Part shown: piece by piece, positions 54,933 to 64,000 of the stretch
How the letters are laid out: each line of letters begins with the position of its first letter
How positions within the stretch are numbered: position 1 is the first letter of the stretch
From: Alishewanella metallidurans
GTDB taxonomy: Bacteria > Pseudomonadota > Gammaproteobacteria > Enterobacterales > Alteromonadaceae
NCBI RefSeq assembly: GCF_036983985.1
Contig: NZ_JALAHQ010000005.1
Location: forward strand, 62,001-126,000
Length of the DNA stretch: 64,000 bases
Direction of reading: 5' to 3'
The notes under the pieces: model-generated
The model's database searches: none
Told to the model about the DNA's origin: nothing
The model's input: the letters and a program-made list of their open reading frames with translations, nothing else
Program-made: the position numbers and the translations under genes

Positions 54933-55781
54933 TTAAAGCTGCTGCAGTAGCGTTGATAAATCGTCGGTATCAAAGTGATAGATTTTATTACAATATTCAC
55001 AGCTAATGTCGAGCTTACCTTCTAAAATGTGCTCGTTAATTACCTCTGCACCTAAACTAATTATTGCTGAGCTACACTTTTCTTTGCTGCAACCACAAAC
55101 AAAGCTAACGGGTTGGGCTGGAAACAACTCAACTTCTTCTTGATGAAATAACCGATATAACAGCTGCTCTATATCGAGGTTGAACATTTCATCGTGTGTT
55201 AGAGTGTTACTTAACATCACTAAATCATCAAAGTCTGTTTTAGCTTTTTGCTGGTCTACTGGTAATACTTGCAACATAAAGCCGGCGGCACGACAGTGCT
55301 GTGCTTGTATATCGGTATATAGGTATAACCGTGTAGGCAATTGCTCTGATTGAGCAAAATAGGCCTCTAACGTGCTGGCTAGGCTATCGCCGCTAAGCGG
55401 AATAATGCCTTGATAGCGCTCACCTTGCTTGGGCGTAATAGTTACTACCATATAGCCTTCGCCAATTAACTGGCGAAAACTATCACCAGTTATATCGGCC
55501 TGCATGCGAACGACACCGCGAAACTGCTGCTGCTCGGTGCCGTTTACGGCGGCAAAACGCACCGGCCCATCGCCTTGAACCTGCACGGCTATATCGCCTT
55601 CAAACTTAAGCGTTGCCGTAAGTAAGCTGGTTGCGGCCACTAGCTCTGCTAATAACTGCTTTACCGGCATCGGATATTCATGGCTAAGTAACATTTGGTC
55701 TAGGCTAGTTGATAGCTGGACAAGCTCGCCGCGTACGTTTCTGTTTTGAAATATAAATCGATATAAGTTATCTAAATTCAT
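54933..55781 (-). CDS. hslO: redox-regulated chaperone Hsp33
   Basis: A 282-residue protein of usual Hsp33 length. The N-terminal substrate-binding core carries LATSLLTATLKFEGDIAVQVQGDGPV-type sequence. The C-terminal redox switch has a CGC pair in CGCSKEKC near residue 229 and a CEYC pair near 261, four zinc-binding cysteines. Oxidation releases zinc and activates the holdase. It lies 9 bases after hslR on the same strand. Confidence 0.94.
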   Translation of the reverse strand: MNLDNLYRFIFQNRNVRGELVQLSTSLDQMLLSHEYPMPVKQLLAELVAATSLLTATLKFEGDIAVQVQGDGPVRFAAVNGTEQQQFRGVVRMQADITGDSFRQLIGEGYMVVTITPKQGERYQGIIPLSGDSLASTLEAYFAQSEQLPTRLYLYTDIQAQHCRAAGFMLQVLPVDQQKAKTDFDDLVMLSNTLTHDEMFNLDIEQLLYRLFHQEEVELFPAQPVSFVCGCSKEKCSSAIISLGAEVINEHILEGKLDISCEYCNKIYHFDTDDLSTLLQQL

Positions 55782-55790
55782 GCTGCTCTC

Positions 55791-56204
55791 TTACTGCTGC
55801 GATTTTAACAAAAGTAGCTTACGGCGCTCCTTTTTGTCTGGTTTAGTATCCGGGTGTGGGGCAAACAGGCTGTTAGTTTTTCTTAACTCTGCCCGTTTTT
55901 CCCGCTGCGCTAGGCTGTCGGCCGTTTCTTCGTACAGTGCTTGCGCTAAAGGCGCGGCTAAACGTTTCTCTGACAAGCCTAACACAAGAACAATTTTTTC
56001 ATCTGTACCCTGCGTTAGCCGAACCGTTGCACCAAGCTCCACGGTTTTACTAGCTTTGCAGCGTTGGCCATTATAATGTACTTTACCGCCCTCTATCATC
56101 TGTTTTGCCAGACCGCGGGTTTTATAGAACCGACATGCCCATAGCCACTTGTCTAAACGTAGGGCGATATTTTCAGGCTGGGTTAAGGCTGGTATTGATG
56201 GCAT
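55791..56204 (-). CDS. hslR: heat shock protein Hsp15 (S4 domain)
   Basis: A 137-residue RNA-binding protein with an N-terminal S4 domain (IALRLDKWLWACRFYKTRGLAKQ near residues 14-36 and GGKVHYNGQRCK after). The basic C-terminal tail (KPDKKERRKLLLLKSQQ) is typical. Hsp15 binds 50S subunits carrying a nascent chain and helps recycle them after heat stress. The hslR-hslO pair is conserved in enterics. Confidence 0.9.
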   Translation of the reverse strand: MPSIPALTQPENIALRLDKWLWACRFYKTRGLAKQMIEGGKVHYNGQRCKASKTVELGATVRLTQGTDEKIVLVLGLSEKRLAAPLAQALYEETADSLAQREKRAELRKTNSLFAPHPDTKPDKKERRKLLLLKSQQ

Positions 56205-56376
56205 AAATTATAGCTGCAATTGTCGAACTAAAAGCGACATTATAGTGCCAAAATCGGGGAAATTACGGCTTTTATGAAAATAAATGTGGTTAATACCTTG
56301 TAAATTTCATTGCTGAGCTTGTTGCTTGCGCGACAACTGGGTAAGATAATTTTCTCTTTAAAAGTAGAAGTGTGTA

Positions 56377-57327
56377 ATGAATCAGTTAGTAGACACGCAA
56401 CAGTTAATTAAGCAATTACAAAAAATACCGTTAAATTGGCTGCAAGGCATATTTAATCTAATTTTAGTCATTGTATTAGCGTGGTTTTTAGCAAAACTAA
56501 GCTGGCAGTTATTGCCTAGCGGCTCAGGGTCTAATGTTGTACTGGAAAATACTGCGGCGGTAAATGTAAGCTCAACAAACAGTGTTAGTTTAGCCGCATT
56601 AACGCAATTTTCATTATTTGGTAAAGCCTCAGTTGAACCGATAAAAGAGACTGCGCCTGTAGTAACGGAAGCACCAAAAACCCAATTAAATGTTAAATTA
56701 ACCGGTTTGGTTGCGGTAGGATCCGACCCTAATCAGGGTAGCGCTATTATTGAAAGTCGTGGGACAGAAGCAACCTACGCGGTGAATGATAAGATAGAAG
56801 GCACTAACGCGGTTTTAAAACAGGTATTGTCAGACCGGGTATTATTACAACAAGCTGGTCGCTATGAAACGCTGATGTTAGATGGCTTTGAATATACCCA
56901 AATTGCTCAGGCTAACGCTGGGTTAGGGCGCTCTGATGAGCAGCATACTGAAACCGCAACAACCGGTATGGCACCCACGGTTGATCCGATGGAAATGGAA
57001 CCGTTGCAGCTTGCGCAGCCACTTGATTTGCGCCGAGATGAGCTGGTTGCTGAGCCAATGAAATTTTTTGACTACATTCGAGTAACGCCACATCGGCCCA
57101 ATGGCCAACTGCTAGGTTATCGCTTAACGCCGGGTAAAGATCCTACTTTGTTTACTCAGCTTGGCTTGCAACCAGGTGATCTGGCGATAGAAATAAATGG
57201 TATTGCATTAAATGATATGCAGCAGGCAATGAACGCGATTAATGAATTACGCGAAGCTAAAGAAGCTGCAATAAAAATAGAGCGCGATGGTGAGATCAGA
57301 GATATTCTGGTGAGCCTGTCACAATAA
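56377..57327 (+). CDS. gspC: type II secretion protein GspC
   Basis: A 316-residue inner-membrane protein. One transmembrane helix (about 20-42) is followed by a periplasmic HR domain starting near residue 68 (LTQFSLFGKA) with LNVKLTGLVAV near 105. A C-terminal PDZ-like domain (about 225-312) carries LGLQPGDLAIEINGIALNDM. GspC links the inner-membrane platform to the secretin GspD. It starts the gsp operon. Confidence 0.92.
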   Translation: MNQLVDTQQLIKQLQKIPLNWLQGIFNLILVIVLAWFLAKLSWQLLPSGSGSNVVLENTAAVNVSSTNSVSLAALTQFSLFGKASVEPIKETAPVVTEAPKTQLNVKLTGLVAVGSDPNQGSAIIESRGTEATYAVNDKIEGTNAVLKQVLSDRVLLQQAGRYETLMLDGFEYTQIAQANAGLGRSDEQHTETATTGMAPTVDPMEMEPLQLAQPLDLRRDELVAEPMKFFDYIRVTPHRPNGQLLGYRLTPGKDPTLFTQLGLQPGDLAIEINGIALNDMQQAMNAINELREAKEAAIKIERDGEIRDILVSLSQ

Positions 57328-57354
57328 TTATTAAAACTAATTGGTTATACATTA

Positions 57355-59484
57355 ATGAAATCAGGGCAATTTTCTTTTCTCTCTCGCCGCTCACTGGCTA
57401 GTATGCTAGTTGCAGCTGCGCTAACTACTGCTATTCCAAGTGTTTCTGTTGCCGCTCAAGAAGAGGTAATGTACTCGCCGAACTTTAAAGGTACTGATAT
57501 TAATGAATTTATTAATATTGTTGGCATGAACCTGAAAAGAACCATTATTGTTGACCCACAAGTGCGCGGCCGTATTAATGTGCGCAGCTACGAAATGCTT
57601 AACGAACAGCAGTATTATCAGTTTTTTCTTAACGTACTTGAAGTGTATAGCTTTGCCGTAGTTGAGATGGATAACGGCGTATTAAAAGTAGTACGTAACA
57701 AGGACGCCAAAACCAGTAATATTCCAGTAGTTACTGATGAAGCGCCAGGCCAAGGCGATGAAATGGTTACTCGCGTAGTGCAGGTGCGTAACGTCTCGGT
57801 GCGCGAACTAGCACCCTTATTGCGTCAGTTTAGTAATCAGGCCGGTGGTGGCCATGTGGTGAACTACGACCCATCGAACGTGATTATGATGACCGGCCCA
57901 GCGGCGGTGGTAAATCGGTTAGTTGATATTATTCAACGGGTAGATAAAGCCGGTGATCAGGAGCTGGAAATTGTAAAGCTGCAATATGCATCAGCACCAG
58001 AAATTGTGCGTATTTTAGAAAGCATTTATAAAAGCCAGGGGCGAGGTGAACAGCCAGACTTTTTAGTGCCCAGAATTGTGGCCGATGATCGCACTAATAG
58101 CGTTATCGTTAGCGGCGAACTGCAAGCACGGCAGCGTGTTATAGAATTAGCTAAACGCTTAGACTCAGAGTTACAAACTAGCGGTAATACCCGAGTGTTT
58201 TATTTAAAATACGCTAAAGCTGAAGAGCTGGTGCCAGTGCTAAAAGGTGTAAGTGACTCAATAGTTGCAGAAGTGCAAGGTGGTGGTGCGGCGGCAGCGG
58301 CGGCTGGCGCGCAAGGCGGGCGTGGTGCAGTTGCTAGCCAAGGTCGCTCTACCAGCATTGAATTTCATGCCGACAGTAATTCACTAGTGATTACAGCACA
58401 GCCGGATATGATGCGCTCATTAGAAGATGTATTACGTCAGCTAGATATTCGTCGTGCTCAAGTGTTAGTTGAAGCCATTATTGTGGAAGTATTTGAAGGC
58501 GACGGCACCGATTTAGGTGTGCAGTGGTTAAATAAAAACGGCGGTGGTACTAATTTTAATAACGGCAACACAATTCCCATTATTGGTGTGGCCGCGGGAG
58601 CCGCTCAGGCATCGCAAGTCACACGAGGCACCCGCACTGAAGTTGTGGCGCCAGATGGCACAAAAACCGTGTCTGAAGTGCCTGATTCAAACCGCGATTA
58701 TTCAATTTTATCGAACGTATTAAGCGGACTAAATGGCGCTATGCTAGGGTTTTATAAAGGTGATTGGGCTGCCGTGTTACAAGCGGTGCGCACCAGTACC
58801 AACTCTAACGTACTGGCCACGCCGCACATTACTACCATGGATAACCAAGAAGCCTTCTTCCTTGTTGGTCAAGAAGTGCCGGTTATTACTGGCTCGACAA
58901 CCGGTGCCAATAACACTAATCCATTTCAGCAAGTTGACCGCAAAGAAGTGGGTATTCGCCTAAAAGTAACACCGCAAATTAACGAAGGTGATGCGGTGCA
59001 GCTAACTATAGAGCAAGAAGTATCTAGCATTGGTGGCGCAACAGCGGTTGATATTACAATTAACAAGCGTGAAATTAAAACTACCGTTATGGCAGATGAT
59101 GGTGCGACGGTAGTACTTGGCGGCTTAATTGACGAAGATGTGCAGGAAAGTGAGTCTAAAGTGCCTATTTTGGGCGATATTCCTATTTTGGGTCATCTGT
59201 TTAAATCGACTAGCGTATCAAAGAAAAAACGCAATTTAATGGTATTTATTAAAGCCACTATTGTGCGTGAAGGTTCAGCCATTTCGGGTATTTCAAAAAC
59301 TAAGTACAACTACATTCGTGCCGAGCAGCTAAAACGGCAAGAAGAGGGTATTCGTTTAATGCCATTGACCGATCAGGTGGTATTGCCCAAGTGGGATGAC
59401 TCGTTAACCTTGCCGCCGACCTTTGACGACTATATGAATAAAGAGCAACAGCCAACAACTGAAATGCAAGGAAATCAGGACTAA
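57355..59484 (+). CDS. gspD: type II secretion secretin GspD
   Basis: A 709-residue protein with a signal peptide (to about residue 33, VAAQ). N0 to N3 domains are followed by the secretin core, with VVLGGLIDEDVQES near residue 585 and VPILGDIPILGHLFKS near 600. A glycine/alanine-rich insert (about residues 310-328) lies in the N3 region, as in many GspD proteins. It forms the outer-membrane channel. The gene ends by sharing a base with the gspE start (TAATG). Confidence 0.95.
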   Translation: MKSGQFSFLSRRSLASMLVAAALTTAIPSVSVAAQEEVMYSPNFKGTDINEFINIVGMNLKRTIIVDPQVRGRINVRSYEMLNEQQYYQFFLNVLEVYSFAVVEMDNGVLKVVRNKDAKTSNIPVVTDEAPGQGDEMVTRVVQVRNVSVRELAPLLRQFSNQAGGGHVVNYDPSNVIMMTGPAAVVNRLVDIIQRVDKAGDQELEIVKLQYASAPEIVRILESIYKSQGRGEQPDFLVPRIVADDRTNSVIVSGELQARQRVIELAKRLDSELQTSGNTRVFYLKYAKAEELVPVLKGVSDSIVAEVQGGGAAAAAAGAQGGRGAVASQGRSTSIEFHADSNSLVITAQPDMMRSLEDVLRQLDIRRAQVLVEAIIVEVFEGDGTDLGVQWLNKNGGGTNFNNGNTIPIIGVAAGAAQASQVTRGTRTEVVAPDGTKTVSEVPDSNRDYSILSNVLSGLNGAMLGFYKGDWAAVLQAVRTSTNSNVLATPHITTMDNQEAFFLVGQEVPVITGSTTGANNTNPFQQVDRKEVGIRLKVTPQINEGDAVQLTIEQEVSSIGGATAVDITINKREIKTTVMADDGATVVLGGLIDEDVQESESKVPILGDIPILGHLFKSTSVSKKKRNLMVFIKATIVREGSAISGISKTKYNYIRAEQLKRQEEGIRLMPLTDQVVLPKWDDSLTLPPTFDDYMNKEQQPTTEMQGNQD

Positions 59485-60992
59485 TGGACGCGCTGGATGC
59501 AGAACAGGTTAAACCCGCCAGCAGCCGTATTCGCTTGTCTTTTGGTTTTGCTAAACGCCACGGCGTATTGCTGCAGCAACAGAGCCAAGGCTGGCAGCTG
59601 TATATTCATGCGGCAACGGCACCGGCAGCCGTACTAGAGGTGCGACGTATGCTGGCTGAACCATTTCAAATTCAGCGGTTATCGGCAGTTGAATTTGAAG
59701 CCTTGCTTGAAGCCAGTTATCAGCGTGATTCGTCTGAAGCGCAGCAGCTAATGGAAGATATTGGCAACGAAGTAAATTTAGCCTCGTTAGCTGACGATAT
59801 TCAAGAAAGTGAAGACTTGCTAGAAAACGAAGATGACGCGCCAATTATCAAGTTAATTAATGCCATGCTAGGTGAGGCGATTAAGCTAGGTGCATCTGAT
59901 ATACACGTTGAAACCTTTGAAAAAGCCTTAGTCGTGCGGTTCCGGGTTGACGGTATATTACGCGAAGTACTGCGGCCCAACCGTCGCTTATCTAGCTTAT
60001 TAGTGTCACGTATTAAAGTAATGGCTAAACTCGATATTGCCGAAAAACGTGTGCCGCAAGATGGTCGTATTAGTTTGCGCATTGCTGGTCGTGCGGTAGA
60101 CGTGCGGGTATCTACCATGCCATCAAGCCATGGCGAACGGGTCGTAATGCGGTTACTGGATAAAAACAACTCACACTTAAATTTAGCCGATTTAGGTATG
60201 ACCTTGTCAGTGCAGCAGGCGTTTTCGCAGCTAATTTTAAAACCACACGGCATTATATTAGTAACCGGGCCAACCGGATCGGGTAAAAGCACCACGCTTT
60301 ATGCCGGTTTAACCGACATAAACACTAAAGATCGTAATATTCTTACGGTAGAAGATCCTATTGAATACGAGCTTGAAGGTATTGGTCAAACTCAGGTAAA
60401 CACCAAAGTAAATATGACCTTTGCCCGCGGCTTGCGAGCCATTTTGCGCCAAGACCCTGACGTAGTAATGGTAGGTGAAATACGCGATTTAGAAACGGCA
60501 CAAATTGCCGTGCAGGCCAGCTTAACCGGCCACTTAGTGTTATCTACTTTACACACCAATACCGCAGCTGGCGCTATTACACGCTTAGAAGATATGGGTG
60601 TAGAAGCGTTTTTGCTGTCATCTAGTTTACTCGGTGTGCTGGCGCAGCGTTTAGTGCGTACGTTATGCAAGCATTGTAAAGCCGAACATAAACCAGATAG
60701 CGAAGAGTGTAACTTGCTGGGCATTAGCGCACAGCCAAACGTACTAATTTATCGTGCTAAAGGTTGCGAACATTGTAATTTTAGCGGCTATCGTGGCCGT
60801 ACTGGTATTCATGAATTACTAATGGTCGATGAGCATATTCGTGAGCTTATTCATAATGGTAAAGGCGAGCAAGCAATCGAAAAGTATGTGCGCAAGCACA
60901 GCCCAAGTATTCGTGCCGATGGTTTTAGCAAGGTACTTAAAGGCGAAACTACGCTAGAAGAAGTGCTACGTGTTACCCGTGAGGATGTGTAG
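59484..60992 (+). CDS. gspE: type II secretion ATPase GspE
   Basis: A 502-residue ATPase. The N1E-type N-terminus is followed by the catalytic domain: Walker A GPTGSGKSTT near residue 262, an Asp box EDPIEYELEGIGQ, Walker B GEIRD, and the His box STLHTNTA. A zinc site with CKHC and CEHC pairs lies near residues 395 and 428. It powers pseudopilus assembly. It shares one base with each neighbour. Confidence 0.95.
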   Translation: MDALDAEQVKPASSRIRLSFGFAKRHGVLLQQQSQGWQLYIHAATAPAAVLEVRRMLAEPFQIQRLSAVEFEALLEASYQRDSSEAQQLMEDIGNEVNLASLADDIQESEDLLENEDDAPIIKLINAMLGEAIKLGASDIHVETFEKALVVRFRVDGILREVLRPNRRLSSLLVSRIKVMAKLDIAEKRVPQDGRISLRIAGRAVDVRVSTMPSSHGERVVMRLLDKNNSHLNLADLGMTLSVQQAFSQLILKPHGIILVTGPTGSGKSTTLYAGLTDINTKDRNILTVEDPIEYELEGIGQTQVNTKVNMTFARGLRAILRQDPDVVMVGEIRDLETAQIAVQASLTGHLVLSTLHTNTAAGAITRLEDMGVEAFLLSSSLLGVLAQRLVRTLCKHCKAEHKPDSEECNLLGISAQPNVLIYRAKGCEHCNFSGYRGRTGIHELLMVDEHIRELIHNGKGEQAIEKYVRKHSPSIRADGFSKVLKGETTLEEVLRVTREDV

Positions 60993-62215
60993 TGGCGGCA
61001 TTTGAATATCAGGCGTTAGATGCTAAAGGCAAAACTAATAAGGGCGTATTGGAAGCTGATAATGCTCGCCACGCTAGGTCGTTACTACGCGAGCAAAAAC
61101 TAACACCGGTTAGTGTTACGCTGGCTTCGCAGCAAGAAAAATTATTAGCATCGGGTAAGCAATGGTTTAAACGCAACATTTCTGCGTCAGAATTAGCACT
61201 TATTACACGGCAAATTGCTACCTTAGTTGAAGCCGCTTTGCCGATAGAAAGCGCACTATTAGCTGTAGCCGAACAGTGTGATAAACCGCGGTTAACCAAT
61301 ATGATGATGACCGTACGCTCAAAAGTGGTGGAAGGCTATAGCTTAGCTGAAGGCTTAGCCGAATTCCCGCATGTATTTGACCATTTGTTTCGTTCGATGG
61401 TCGCCGCCGGTGAAAAGTCTGGCCATTTAGACCAAGTATTAAACCGTTTGGCCGACTATACCGAGCAGCGCCAACATATGCGCAGCCAAATTCTACAAGC
61501 CTTACTGTACCCCATTATTTTGACCTGTTTTGCCGTATTGGTTATTTCTATTTTATTAGCCGCGGTGGTGCCAAAAATTGTTGGCCAATTTGAACACATG
61601 GGCCAAACCTTGCCCGGTTCAACACTATTTTTAATTGCCGCCAGCGACTTTTTGCGCGCCTATGGCGTGTTTGTGTTGTTGGCCGCCATTGTTGGCGTGG
61701 TGTTATTTAAGCGCGCGCTACGTAAGCCCGCTTTTCGTTTTCATTGGGACGCCTTGTTACTGCGCAGCAGTATTATTGGCAAGGTAACTAAGGGGCTAAA
61801 TACCGCTCGCTTTGCTCGCACCTTGAGTATACTTAATGCGTCTGCCGTACCGTTGCTTGAAGCTATGCGTATTAGCGCTGACGTATTAGGTAATACCTAT
61901 ATGAAGCAGGCGGTTACCGATGCCACGGCTCGGGTACGCGAGGGTACATCGTTACGTAATGCCCTAGAGCAAACTAAATTGTTTCCGCCAATGATGTTAC
62001 ATATGATCGCCAGTGGCGAAAAAAGCGGGCAGTTAGATGCCATGTTAGAGCGTGCAGCGAACACCCAAGATCGAGAGTTTGAAACCTTAGCAACAGTATC
62101 ATTAAAAGTGTTTGAGCCAGTATTGGTCGCCGTAATGGCCGGTATGGTGTTATTTATTGTCATGGCAATTTTGCAGCCCATTTTAGCGTTAAACAATATG
62201 GTAGGTGGTGGTTAG
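60992..62215 (+). CDS. gspF: type II secretion platform protein GspF
   Basis: A 407-residue inner-membrane protein with two repeated T2SSF domains and three hydrophobic segments (about 170-195, 220-245 and 372-400). MAAFEYQALDAKGKTNKGVLEA is the standard GspF start; it uses GTG, overlapping the gspE stop by one base. It forms the membrane platform to which GspE binds. Confidence 0.94.
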   Translation: MAAFEYQALDAKGKTNKGVLEADNARHARSLLREQKLTPVSVTLASQQEKLLASGKQWFKRNISASELALITRQIATLVEAALPIESALLAVAEQCDKPRLTNMMMTVRSKVVEGYSLAEGLAEFPHVFDHLFRSMVAAGEKSGHLDQVLNRLADYTEQRQHMRSQILQALLYPIILTCFAVLVISILLAAVVPKIVGQFEHMGQTLPGSTLFLIAASDFLRAYGVFVLLAAIVGVVLFKRALRKPAFRFHWDALLLRSSIIGKVTKGLNTARFARTLSILNASAVPLLEAMRISADVLGNTYMKQAVTDATARVREGTSLRNALEQTKLFPPMMLHMIASGEKSGQLDAMLERAANTQDREFETLATVSLKVFEPVLVAVMAGMVLFIVMAILQPILALNNMVGGG

Positions 62216-62216
62216 T

Positions 62217-62681
62217 ATGTTAAAGCAACAACAACAACGTAAACTGCAGCGCGGTTTTACTCTATTAGAAGTCATGGTAGTTATTGTTATTCTTGGCATT
62301 ATTGCCAGTATGGTCGTGCCTAACTTGATGGAAAATAAAGATCAAGCCGACAAACAAAAAGCGATTGTTGATATTCAGCAGCTAGAAGGCGCGCTGGATA
62401 TGTACAAGCTGCGCAATGGCTTTTATCCAACAACTGAACAAGGTATGCAGGCACTCGTTACTGCACCAACGTCGCAACCGGTGCCGCGCTCATTCCCTGA
62501 GGCCGGTTTTATCCGTCGATTACCAAAAGATCCTTGGGATGAAGATTATATTTTAATTAGCCCAAGCCAAATCAAAGCTGGGCGCATAGATATTTTAAGT
62601 AAAGGCCCAGATCGCATCGCCGGTACCGATGATGATATTGGTAATTGGAATTTAGATGGCGACGCGAGTAAAAACAACTAA
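62217..62681 (+). CDS. gspG: major pseudopilin GspG
   Basis: A 154-residue prepilin. The prepilin peptidase site is QRGFTLLEVMVVIVILG (cleavage after the glycine, near residue 13), and the hydrophobic helix follows. The body has the conserved DMYKLRNGFYPTTEQG and WDEDYILISP segments of GspG, including calcium-binding-type aspartates near the end. I chose the ATG at 62217, one base after the gspF stop. Confidence 0.94.
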   Translation: MLKQQQQRKLQRGFTLLEVMVVIVILGIIASMVVPNLMENKDQADKQKAIVDIQQLEGALDMYKLRNGFYPTTEQGMQALVTAPTSQPVPRSFPEAGFIRRLPKDPWDEDYILISPSQIKAGRIDILSKGPDRIAGTDDDIGNWNLDGDASKNN

Positions 62682-63277
62682 TGCGGCATTTACCAATTCA
62701 GCAGCGTTGTACTACCGGCTTTACCTTAGTTGAGGTGATGCTGGTAATGCTGCTAATTGGTTTGCTAGCTACTACGGTAGTCATGAGTTTTAGCGGCGAG
62801 TCGAATGAAGAAAAGCTAGAAAAAGAAGCCGAACGATTTCAGCAAATATTTCAATTTGTTGCCGAAACAGCAATGTTAAAGCAGCAAGAGTGGGGCTTGT
62901 ACGTACAAAATGAACGTTATGGCTTTTTATATTACAACAATAAAGATGCTAAATGGCTTGAAGCCGATCAGCCAGTAAGCCTGCAGCAATATAAACTGCC
63001 GCACGATATTAGTTTGCAGCTAGAACTAGAAGGCCTACCTGGTGAAGACGATAATCTGCTAAGTCAGCTAGATTGGCAACTTGATGACGAAACCAAACCT
63101 GATGAGAAAAGTAAGGTACCGGTATTACCTCAGGTGTTTATTTTATCCTCAGGCGAAATTAGTCCGTTCAAGTTAATACTAAAAAAAACGACCAACTTAA
63201 CTGCCCTCTACAGCTCTGTATCAACTGACTTTGCTATTCCGTTAACCCGAACCGCGGCATCAACGGAGCAGCCATGA
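62681..63277 (+). CDS. gspH: minor pseudopilin GspH
   Basis: A 198-residue prepilin with TGFTLVEVMLVMLLIGLL near residue 13 as the prepilin signal. A beta-rich C-terminal part with charged loops follows, as in other GspH proteins. It is a minor subunit of the pseudopilus tip. It overlaps gspG by one base and gspI by four. Confidence 0.88.
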   Translation: MRHLPIQQRCTTGFTLVEVMLVMLLIGLLATTVVMSFSGESNEEKLEKEAERFQQIFQFVAETAMLKQQEWGLYVQNERYGFLYYNNKDAKWLEADQPVSLQQYKLPHDISLQLELEGLPGEDDNLLSQLDWQLDDETKPDEKSKVPVLPQVFILSSGEISPFKLILKKTTNLTALYSSVSTDFAIPLTRTAASTEQP

Positions 63278-63642
63278 AAGCAAAAGGCTTTACGTTATTA
63301 GAGCTACTGGTGGCTATGGCTATTTTTGCCACTGCCGGTATGGCGATTATGCAGTCTAGCGCAGCTCATATTCGGAATCTTAGCCAGTTAGACGAATTAA
63401 CTATTGCCAGTTATGTTGCGGATAATCAAATGCAGTTGGCCATGCTAGATAGCCAATGGCCAGGTAAGGAAAAAAGCCAAGGCGAAGTTAATATGGCCAA
63501 TCGGCAATGGCTATGGCAACAAAAAATCGGCCAATTAGCCGACAACGATTTACGCCTAGTACAAATTAGCGTTAGCCTAGCTGAAGCGCCAGAGCAAGTT
63601 TTGTATCAGTTACAAAGCTATAAAGGTAAACCCGGTGTATAA
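63274..63642 (+). CDS. gspI: minor pseudopilin GspI
   Basis: A 122-residue prepilin with MKAKGFTLLELLVAMAIFATAG at the start: a short leader, then the cleavage glycine and the conserved glutamate. The later IASYVADNQMQLAMLDSQWPG segment is typical of GspI. It initiates the pseudopilus tip with GspJ and GspK. It overlaps gspJ by 8 bases. Confidence 0.9.
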   Translation: MKAKGFTLLELLVAMAIFATAGMAIMQSSAAHIRNLSQLDELTIASYVADNQMQLAMLDSQWPGKEKSQGEVNMANRQWLWQQKIGQLADNDLRLVQISVSLAEAPEQVLYQLQSYKGKPGV

Positions 63643-64000
63643 GCTAAGTCGCGGTTTCACTTTTATTGAAATGCTATTGGCGGCCGCTATTTTTGCCCTT
63701 ATTGGTTTAGCATCGGTAGCGGTGCTAAGCAGTGTTACGCAAAGTGATGAATTATCAAAGTTGGCTAGCGAGCGGTTAGTGCAGTTGCAGCGTACTATGC
63801 TAATGCTAGAACGAGACTTTATGCAAATGAGCGTGCGGCATGTGCGTATCGCTGGCGAGGCGCCAGCAAAGTACCGGCTATACGGTGAAAAGTTTCTGTT
63901 AGACAGCGAAGATCATGGCGTAAGCTTTGCCCGCCAAGGTTGGCGCAATCCCGGCATGATATTGCCGCGCAGTGAAATTCAGGCAGTAGCTTATCGGTTG
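63635..64000 (+). CDS. gspJ: minor pseudopilin GspJ, N-terminal part (cut by window end)
   Basis: A reading frame from GTG at 63635 is open to the window edge, giving 122 residues. It begins YKLSRGFTFIEMLLAAAIFALIG, a prepilin leader with cleavage after glycine and a glutamate at position five of the mature helix. The later RTMLMLERDFMQM and VSFARQGWRNPGM segments fit GspJ. It overlaps gspI by eight bases. gspK and later genes would be expected beyond the window. Confidence 0.88.
   Translation, partial: MYKLSRGFTFIEMLLAAAIFALIGLASVAVLSSVTQSDELSKLASERLVQLQRTMLMLERDFMQMSVRHVRIAGEAPAKYRLYGEKFLLDSEDHGVSFARQGWRNPGMILPRSEIQAVAYRL

Noticed and set aside
1..64000. CRISPR arrays, insertion sequences, tRNA or rRNA genes
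   Set aside because: I saw no regularly spaced direct repeats, transposase motifs with terminal inverted repeats, or cloverleaf-forming genes; this is by eye and not by a search program.

Overview
The window is a stretch of gammaproteobacterial chromosome. Dense gene packing, moderate GC, cytochromes c4 and c5, a polA-engB-yihI neighbourhood, DUF481/DUF1328/DUF1285 genes and an Alteromonadales-style type II secretion operon suggest a Rheinheimera/Alishewanella-like organism. That placement is inference from gene content only. I saw no tRNA or rRNA genes, insertion sequences or CRISPR arrays.

Layout. 1-4000: 3' end of an aryl-polyene-type biosynthetic cluster (two ketosynthases, a dehydratase and a ketoreductase in the order apeO-P-Q-R), followed by an outer-membrane MipA-like protein and a small secreted protein. 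4000-12300 (minus): a START-domain protein, rsuA, and a sulfate assimilation block (cysQ, cysC, an SLC13 permease, cysN, cysD, cysG). 12460-15300 (plus, divergent from cysG): a compact three-gene operon that I read as a split borosin RiPP system. It has a 68-residue precursor-like protein, a periplasmic-TPR/membrane/GGDEF diguanylate cyclase, and a tetrapyrrole-methylase-fold alpha-N-methyltransferase, with overlapping gene ends. This is the most unusual item in the window. 15300-23400: ahpF and ahpC, a META-domain lipoprotein, a periplasmic solute-binding protein, and cysJIH. With the first block these carry sulfate from uptake to sulfide. 23600-31300: a DUF2884 protein, a dabBA inorganic-carbon transporter with a divergent LysR regulator, an NfeD/SPFH pair and ubiK. 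31400-35900: rep helicase, a double-GAF diguanylate cyclase, cytochrome c5. 36400-43300: polA, a candidate small RNA in the position of Spot 42, engB, cytochrome c4, a CsrB/RsmZ-like RNA with nine GGA motifs, a methyltransferase, yihI and a DUF2489 gene. 43300-56200: amidohydrolase, DUF1285, MscS channel, DUF481 protein, a PAS-GGDEF-EAL protein, sbcDC, a BON-domain protein, DUF1328, hslO and hslR. 56377 to the end: the type II secretion operon gspCDEFGHIJ, cut in gspJ by the window edge.

How it fits together. The two cys blocks plus siroheme synthase form a complete assimilatory sulfate pathway. AhpCF and the Hsp33/Hsp15 pair serve peroxide and heat-stress defence. Three c-di-GMP enzymes and a Csr-sponge RNA indicate strong lifestyle-switch regulation, and one of the cyclases is embedded in the borosin operon.
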